NCBI GenBank assembly: GCA_030142905.1
Contig: JASJOG010000196.1
Coordinates: 372,001 to 436,000, forward strand
Direction of reading: 5' to 3'
Length of the DNA: 64,000 nt
DNA from: Heliopora coerulea
Lineage: Eukaryota; Cnidaria; Anthozoa; Scleralcyonacea; Helioporidae
The notes under the pieces were generated by a model, which worked only from the letters and a program-made list of their open reading frames with translations, was not told the DNA's origin and searched no databases. Numbering within the stretch: position 1 is the stretch's first letter; each line of letters opens with the position of its first letter. Both the position numbers and the translations under genes were made by a program. Positions 56,773 to 64,000 of the stretch are shown here, one piece after another.

Positions 56773-59700
56773 ATGACTTCGTTTTGCGCAAAGATACTTC
56801 TGTGGTTCGTTTCGCTCACCGTTGCGGTCGAACTCATCCAAGGTAAGTGAAGAATAGATGCGCAAGTGCAACAAGTGAAGAGTTAGACGAATGATGAAGG
56901 AATTCATGTTATCAATATTTAGTAAAAACTGACGAAGACACGCTATAACGCCAACCTTTTTAGTTCAATTGCTTATTTTCACTGGTGTGAGTGGAGGTAA
57001 TAGTATATTGGAGAAACATAAATTGCTGTCGTTGCCCAGTTTGTTCGTCTTTTTAAAGCACTGATATTCACCCTAACACTACTTTTATCACAAGGGAAAT
57101 CTAGGATGCTCTTCCGCAGCACCAATCATGTTCTCATTTGAGAATAAAGTACTGTCTTCGCCGTAAGACCAGAGAATTGAAAGAGTCTTGTGTCTTCCAA
57201 AGTAACCTGGTCAATTACATTTCTCGCATTCCCGAGTTTCCTTTGAGTGGAGCTTCAAAATTTAAATTCTGGAAGGGGAATTGCAGGTAACAGGTCTCAA
57301 CGACTGTCGTCAAATGGCGTCTAAAGCAAGATGTTGCTCTGTGTAACTCAATAAAGTTGTCGTTTAGAATAACGTTCCTCATTCGATTCATTTTGACAAA
57401 TAAAATTATGGACGCTTTTACAGTCTTTCTACACCATCACAGTGACCGCAATTCATCCGCTTTGGAATACTTGCTTCTTTCTTCCAAATCAGTTACCCAA
57501 CTGCAGTGATATATAATGCGTGCATAAGCTAGAAGATTCATTCTTTACTTTTGGATAATTTTTGTTCTTTAGGTTTGGAAGGTTCAAAATTGGAAAGCTA
57601 GTTTATTCTCGAAAATTGGCGCAAATTTAGAATACTTACGCCCGAAGTGGAGTGACCCACAATTGAGTGCCTGTTGCTCGCTACTGTGGTTCAGGGGGGT
57701 AACTAATATCATTTCCCGCCCACATGAAAGAAGAACGAAGAGACGAAATGAAAGAAGTCTTAGTTTTACATATTCCTCAGTATATGAACGTATCTGACGT
57801 GTAGCAAGGTGGAGGAAATTACATTAAGTGTCTCTGGTTCACTGTGCCAAATTTGGCGGGGTGTTTGTCACTTAAAAGTTCTCCGACGACTAAAAACTCA
57901 TCTTTAGAGAGTATTGTTGACAGGTATTTGTAATACTGTTTGCTTTTATTTTGCGCTACTGTAGGTGCTTCCCAGTGCCCCAGGACTAATACCAAGCCAG
58001 CTCAAAACTGTGCCAAAGAATGTCTAGTGGGAACGGGATGTTCTCACCATAGAAAAAAGTGCATTTGTGATGGAGATTGTGGATATAGCTGTATTAATCC
58101 AAGTAGGTAACTTTTTCGGATGTTTAATTTAACCATAATTCATAGGGCAGTTGCATTTTTATTATGCAACTCCCTGTTGTGTGGAGTGGCGAAGCTAAGC
58201 ATAGCAACCAGTCATGCTTTGCAAATTTCACATTACCTGAGCATACCAACAAGTCATGCTATGCAAATTTAAAATTATCTATGATATATGGTATCAGGTG
58301 ATATACATCCACCAGCACAATGGTTACTACATAAAAATGAGAGATTTAGTGGTCAAGGTAGAAGGTTATGTTAAGCATGACTAGGAATTACAACAAAATG
58401 ATGTTATGAATATGTTTTGGTTGATATCTAAATGTTGTATATAATTTTATATTTCCATATCACGATCCAGTTGGTATGCATAGATAATCTTAAATTTGCA
58501 TAGCTGACCAGTTGTTATGCTTAGTTTCATCACTAGTTGTTTCACCAATCAATTAATGCTTCAGTCAATTAGTCTGTCAGTCAGTCAGTCAATCAATCAA
58601 TCAGTAAGTTCAACAAATCAATCGGTCAGTCAATCAATCAATCAATGCCCTATTGGGTTCTGTATTCCCTGTTATCTGATAGTATACCACTCATTAAGAA
58701 GAAAGCTCATTAAGAATTCATGAGGAAAATATAAAGGAAAATCATAAGCATGCCATGTCTTTATATGTGATAAAAACACACTTTTCTCCTCCAATTTTCT
58801 CAGCTTAGAAAACATTAATTTTCAAACTTTTTGCAAATTAGCATATTAAGGGATTTGTTTTTCTAAGCTGTTAAAAAACTTTGCAGTACCTGTTTTATAG
58901 GACCTGAAACACTTGGCTATCACCTTGTATTTTATATTTGATAAAGTCCTGCTTGTTTTTTAAACATTGCTTAAAATACCGTTACAAAGATTTGATCTAT
59001 AATGGGAAAACTGGAATTTAGAACACATTGACAGAACTAAAAATTCAGAAATTTTGAAGGAAGTGTTGTTTCAAGGATTTTGGCTTCTAATCTGGTTTTC
59101 GACTGGGATTCAGGTTGCTGTCTGATTCGTTGTCTGCATGAATGTGACTTTGTTTTGGGACCATGATCAGACTCTTTCATTTGCTGAAATCTTTAGGACT
59201 TGCTATTTACTGCACATAATCATTCTCAAGAAAACATGAAGAAAAAATTTTATGAATATGTTATTTATGGTCTTTTGATGACACAATTTTAATAAATGTA
59301 TTTTGAGCAAATGTTGCAATTTGATCTTGGATGCTTCACTTGTTATGAAGATTACAGAAAAGGAACTGGGTAATGTTAAAGGAATAACATAAGAGAAAGC
59401 AAATTCCAAAAACGAAGGCCATCTTTTAACTTAAGATTTAAGTTAACGAAAGATGAAAACTGTGAAATGGTGATATTTTGATTTTATTGCAAAATCATCT
59501 TCAGGCCAAGTAGAACTAACATAAGTGGACCTAAGGTTTATATATACATGGGAAAAGTGATTACATCATTGATGAACAATGTGGAAGAAGAATGATGCAA
59601 TCACTTTTCCCATGTATATATGAACCTTAGGTCCGCTTATGTTAGTTCACTGGGTCTGAAGATGATTTTGCAATAAAATTGAAATATCACCATTTGACAG

Positions 59701-62700
59701 TTTTCATCTTTCGTTAACTTAAATCTTAAGTTAAAAGATGGCCTTCGTTTTCGGAATTTGCTTTCTCTTATATTTTTTGAAGTTGTTGGCTGGTCAAGGT
59801 TTTAAAGGAATAAGACTTTCAATATTCAACTCCACCGGCTCATAAAAAGCTACATGAAAATAGTAGTACTGGACATGATAATGAATATAATGCTTGCTTA
59901 TTGAGAGCACTACATCCTCAAAAAGATTGTTATTAATAAATTAGTCATTATCAGCAACATCATCATCATAATCATTATAATATTGTTATTATTATCATAA
60001 TTATTACCATTGACAATGTGACAATTAGACATTGTCAAGAAGCATACTCATATGTTAAGTATATTACTGTATCAGGTTATTTCTACCATCACATCAATTG
60101 TCTGTATGATTCTTATCTTGTAAGCCTGTCAATAATACTTTTGTGGTGCCTCGATGTCTTATAGATCGAAAGTGCAGCAAACCAAGTGTTCGAAATGGTA
60201 AAGTAATTTACAAATCGTCCCGCTTTAATGACACTCAAAGAACAATTTGCAAGCCCGGCTTCAAGTTGACTGGCTCAGCTACAAGGAGATGTCGAGGGAA
60301 TGGATTATGGGATGGAAAAAGATCACGCTGTAGTAAGTAGGTTATTCCTAATGATGTAAAACCCAGTTTAATAATAATAATAATAATAAAAAAAATTATG
60401 ATACTGCTCAAAGTGGCTGAAAATTCTTCAATTGTATTTGATTGACACATATCAGAGCAACAAATACACATGCCTTATACACAATATCTCAAGGCAAGTG
60501 TACCCAATATTTTATTGACTTTATTTGAACAGAGAAGTTGGTATTTCTTGTTGAGAAGTTAAGTATGTTGGAAAAGTTGCCAGTGACTCAGTGATACACA
60601 GCTCTCAGAAATCTTGTGGTCACCAGCTTCTAATGAAACACCTGGGAAACAGAAGGCAAGAACATTTACCCTGGGTTACAAGCATATTGACAGAACTTCA
60701 TCTCTCTACTTCATCAAAATTGGGATGTGTGGTGTCATTGATTTGTGGAGAAAGGGAGCCAGACAATTAACTCTTCTCGGGCACTGGAAACAAGTGCTGT
60801 CACTGACACATTGACAACAAACATGCTCACAAAGAATGTGAAAGTAGACCTCCATGTAAATTGTAAACAAACCTACTGAAGGTAAAATGGGCAAATCAAG
60901 TGATTGAATAATTGTGAGAAAAAACACTTGATAATAAATTTTGGACATATTGCCCAGTGACATGAAACGATTACTTCACAATTAACCTACACTGCCAAAG
61001 TCAACTGAAAAAGTTGACTCAAGCAGGATTTGAACTTGCATCTTCACGATACCGATCCCACCGCTCTACCTGTTGAGTTCAAATCCTGGTCGAGTCAACT
61101 TTTTCAGTTGACTTTGGCAGTGTAGGTTAATTGTGAAGTATTCCTTTCATATTACCCAGTCAGGTTTCCTTTGATCAAATAAAATCTCTTCCAGTGTTGA
61201 AAACCACAGAAGTTATATACAATACATAAATTAAGTAATGTTATTCAACTAATTATGACTTTCTATGAAATGTATAAGTGTTCGAAACTGTCCTTTACAT
61301 TGTGCATCCTGTGTTACCTCTCATATCCCTGTTTTCCCATACTTTCACATATGAACCAATGTAGTAACCAAAGCTAATCACACAATAAAATGTTCATTTC
61401 CAGGAAAGCCAAAAAAGCTTTGTAAGGATCCTGGTACCCCAGGCTCAACAATGCGTTTTAGGCCTGCTAGCCCAAATGGATTTAACCCAGGCACAATACT
61501 GCAGTATTACTGCCCACCTAAGTATATACTAAAAGGATCACAATCCTTGAGATGTGAAAGTACTGGAAAGTGGACTGACAATGTACCCACCTGCCATGGT
61601 AAGTTTATCATGGGGAAAGGATTATAGTTTGTGAAGAATGGAAATCACTTTAGTATGATAGGTGTTCCATCCCATGGTTGCAATTAACAACTCTTGTAAT
61701 TCTTATCATAACACACACTCAACTGCTCATTTGCTCACTTGGCATCCACTAAATTAATTGGTACCCACAATTAATGGCAACAATAACTCATACATTCACT
61801 TACTTGCCTACTTAAAGAAATTAGTGAAGTATGATTGCTGTTCCATCCTATAGTAGCAATTAACAACTCTTGTAGTTGTTGTCATAATGCACATTCAATT
61901 ATTTACTCACTCACTTGGCACTTGCCAAATTAATTATCCACAATTGCTGGCTCAGTGGTTTACTAACTCACTCATTCACTTACTAGCCCACTCAGTCACT
62001 CAGGTAACTTTTTACTCATTCACTGACTTACTTGCTCCCTTGTAAACCCACCCACACATCTATTCCCTTGATTAATAACTCATCCACCACACCACCTACC
62101 TATAAATCCACTAACCCGTTCACACCACCTCCCATCTTATTCACCCATGAGCTTGTGAACTAAATCCTACCTTCCACCTTCTCACCCACCTACCGGCTCC
62201 AAAACCCACCAACATAACCTCTAAATTCCCCACCTAGTAGCTCATTCACCCACCATTTATTTATTTATTACTTTATTTGTTGATTAATTATTCATTTGTA
62301 CATCTTCCCACCTATAACAGGTTTTTACTCCACCTCACTCTCTTTGGTGTACTGTGCAAGAACAACATTATACATGAAAATAATGCTGAAACATTTTCAT
62401 TTTTTCCACAGAGCCAAAATGCAATGCAGCAGTTCTGCCTCCTAATTCCTACGTAATTCGTCCAAAGAATTGGAGGAACCTGAAGGATTATGGTGTTCGT
62501 TTTACCCTTGGTTGTAACCCAGGCTACACAACCACCCAGCGTGGAAATTTAGTTTGTGTAACTCCAAACTGGAAATTAGGACCTAGTTCTTTCAAGTGTT
62601 TCCGTGAGTTTGTATTTTTACTGATATCTTAATACGTAGGCGAAAGCGTGGGTAATGAGCAAGAAAAACAAACATGCTGAGAAAGTGAAAGAAATTCAAA

Positions 62701-64000
62701 GTAAAAAATAATATGTGGGCCTGCGGAGATATGGACTTTATCTTCGACTGTTTAATTTGATCTGCCACTTGTTTTGTTTATTTGATTAACACTAACTTAC
62801 AGTCTAAAATGAGGATCAGCCATCTGGAAAGTTTTTTTGTCTGGTTTTGCTCTCAAAAAAGTTTGTTTTGTTCGCAGAAAATGAAAGTCTGGCAAATAAA
62901 CTTAAATGAACAAACCGCCAGCGAGATACGAATTATAAAACATTTGATCTGATTAACCTAATACAATATCCTATGAGGGGTTTCATTGGTTTTGTTGAAC
63001 CAATATCTTTACATGTAAAAATATCGTATCTTCACATGCAAAAATGTCGTATCTTTTACGTGTGATAAAATATGATTTTTCTCAGTGGCCGAAAACGTTG
63101 TATCACCCTAAAGTTTATGAAAGTGTTTTCTCTAATTGTGAATTCTAGCTAAGAGTTGTCCCGATCCAGGAATACCTCGAAATGGCGACAGGAAAGGATT
63201 GTTTGTTTTTGGGGAGAAGGTGTTCTTCAAGTGCGACAAATGCTTCAAGTTGAATGGACCTATTTACAGACAATGTCAGGCAAACCAGAGATGGAGTGAT
63301 ACCCAGCCTACTTGTGATCGTAAGTGCACTTGTTCGTGAGGCTAGACAGCTTGCTTTTCTCAACCAGTAATCACTGTAACAATTATTCATCAAAGTGGAC
63401 GTGAATAGTGGAGGATATGTAACGACACTTAGTTGAATAGGCATTGAACATTTTTTTATACAGTATCGAATGTACTCTTGCACATCGATAGCAGACTTCG
63501 ATATCCGTTCGTCATCCCGTTGAGATATATATTTTTGGAAATGTGTGAGCTGGGAGATACCTTGAATGATAGTTGAACATTGGTCGAGCTCTTTCCTCAG
63601 ATAAACGATTTCTGAGTCCTAGACGAGGATCGAACCCGCAACCTTCTGATAACCGGTGAGACGCTCAAACCATTGAGCTACCAAGCCGCAGATGGTGAGC
63701 AAAGGTGTAAGTTCGAAATATATGCGACCTGAGCGGAAGCCACTGTATCTTTACCATTATTAGCACATTATTACCACATTATTAACATATCGTGGCTTCC
63801 GCTTACGTCGCACATATGTCGAACTTGCACCTTAGCTCACCATCTGTGTCTTGGTAGCTCAATGGTTAGAACGTCTCACCGGTCATAAGGTTACAGTTTG
63901 TACACATATGTAACCTTCACTCACCATCTCAGTCCATGTAGTTCAAAGGTTAGAGAGTCTCACCGATCATCAGAAGGTTGCGGGTTCAATCTCCGTCTGG
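56773..64000 (+). CDS. Secreted multi-sushi (CCP) protein, 3' end outside the window
   Basis: Extracellular protein of the sushi/complement-control type; partner unknown. Exons: 56,773-56,842 (signal peptide MTSFCAKILLWFVSLTVAV); 57,965-58,102 (eight-Cys WAP-like module with CPRTN and KCICDGDCGYSC); 60,165-60,332; 61,404-61,598; 62,412-62,603; 63,149-63,319. The last four are one sushi domain each, with four Cys and the late Gly-x-W pattern (GLWDGKRSRC, GKWTDNVPTC, NWKLGPSSFKC, QRWSDTQPTC). Every intron is phase 1, as usual for shuffled extracellular modules, and exon 6 ends at a good donor (GATC|GTAAGT), so more exons follow beyond the window. Domain order recalls cnidarian SVEP1-like proteins, but the rest is needed to name it. 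Introns hold foldback elements and simple repeats. Confidence 0.9.
58545..58650. repeat. (GTCA/ATCA)n degenerate simple repeat
   Basis: CAGTCAGTCAATCAATCAAT-type units lie in intron 2 of the sushi gene. The Ser/Gln-rich frame over it is an artefact. Confidence 0.75.
58705..58985. repeat. Dispersed repeat, copy 3 of 3
   Basis: Matches 30,440-30,700 and 50,585-50,815 through ATGAGGAAAATATAAAGGAA, TGTGATAAAAACACAC, ATTTTCAAACTTTTTGC and CTGCTTGTTTTTTAAACATT. The same end piece also occurs near 39,950-39,995. It lies in intron 2 of the sushi gene. Confidence 0.65.
59390..59845 (+). repeat. Foldback element, leader family copy A (best preserved)
   Basis: The arms are 59,390-59,571 and 59,592-59,770. 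The right arm holds CTGAAGA (59,656-59,662), one base, a hairpin GATTTT-GCAAT-AAAATT, then GAAA (59,681-59,684); the left arm keeps the same with GAAA changed to AAAA but the closing G-C pair intact. Then AACTTAAATCTTAAGTT and the ATG at 59,738, opening 35 codons that start MAFVFGICFLLYFLKLLAG, a leader-like peptide. The left arm's ATG on the minus strand begins the same way. It lies in intron 2 of the sushi gene. Confidence 0.65.
60974..61138. repeat. Near-perfect palindrome enclosing a tRNA-like module
   Basis: The outer arms 60,974-61,019 and 61,093-61,138 are identical over 46 bp. After a 4-base mismatch, 13 more bases pair (CAGGATTTGAACT with AGTTCAAATCCTG). The 73 bases between the outer arms read on the minus strand as tRNA-like: AACAGGTAGAGCGG (A-box) then GTTCAAATCC (B-box). 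Exact arm identity implies recent insertion or ongoing gene conversion. It lies in sushi intron 3, with a partial relative at 15,340. Confidence 0.85.
61660..62290. repeat. Degenerate simple and tandem repeats in sushi intron 4
   Basis: Two copies of ATCCCATGGTTGCAATTAAC/ATCCTATAGTAGCAATTAAC-type units (61,670 and 61,850) are followed by CACTCACTTG- and CCACCCACC-rich sequence. Non-coding. Confidence 0.5.
63610..64000. repeat. Palindromic tRNA-SINE pair running into the 87-bp repeat
   Basis: The left arm, about 63,640-63,750, is the tRNA-like module on the minus strand, with the inverse B-box just outside at 63,622-63,640. The right arm, about 63,787-63,893, is the same on the plus strand (GGTAGCTCAATGGTTAGAAC). 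They also share GTGGCTTCCGCT and GCACCTTAGCTCACCATCTG blocks. From 63,890 the sequence becomes the 87-bp unit (GGTTACAGTTTGTACACATA), and a last head with B-box GGGTTCAATCTCC ends at the window edge. This places the palindromic element and the minisatellite unit in one molecule. Confidence 0.75.

Overview
The window is intron-rich, AT-rich animal nuclear DNA. Long introns with GT-AG junctions, a class A GPCR, a multi-sushi secreted protein, USP8 with its animal-type regulatory motifs, and the density of tRNA-derived SINEs and foldback repeats suggest a cnidarian, most likely an anthozoan such as a stony coral. That assignment is inference; no species-specific marker was identified. All exon models below were built by hand from splice sites, reading phase and protein similarity.

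Layout. 1-13,090: no convincing gene, only repeats (tRNA-like SINE pieces, foldback elements, a degraded minisatellite, microsatellites). 13,111-14,019 (+): a rhodopsin-type GPCR in one coding exon. 14.3-15.6 kb: a cluster of foldback elements. 16,976-18,574 (+): guanidinoacetate N-methyltransferase (GAMT, 3 exons). 18,836-19,399: an internally deleted mariner-like element. 20.2-21.5 kb: a 50-bp minisatellite built from the front half of a tRNA-derived SINE. 22,571-29,266 (-): glycine amidinotransferase (GATM, 7 exons), facing GAMT tail to tail. 29.3-34.3 kb: intergenic repeats. 34,313-51,952 (-): USP8 deubiquitinase (15 exons located, last short exon not found), whose introns hold a dead Crypton-like tyrosine recombinase, an orphan exon, a polypurine tract and a tRNA-Phe-like minisatellite. 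52.4-53.0 kb: a 620-bp foldback upstream of USP8. 54,425-55,256 (-): a small unrecognised two-exon gene. 56,773-63,319 and on past the window edge (+): a secreted sushi/CCP protein.

How the genes work together. GATM makes guanidinoacetate in the mitochondrion and GAMT methylates it to creatine, so the two committed steps of creatine synthesis are neighbours here. The other genes have no evident link to that pathway.

The least explained structure is a set of foldback elements. Some arms hold a hammerhead-ribozyme-like core (CTGANGA, short hairpin, GAAA), followed by an ATG and a conserved hydrophobic leader. The leader copies differ mostly at silent sites. A second theme is that three separate minisatellites are each built from a tRNA-like promoter module.
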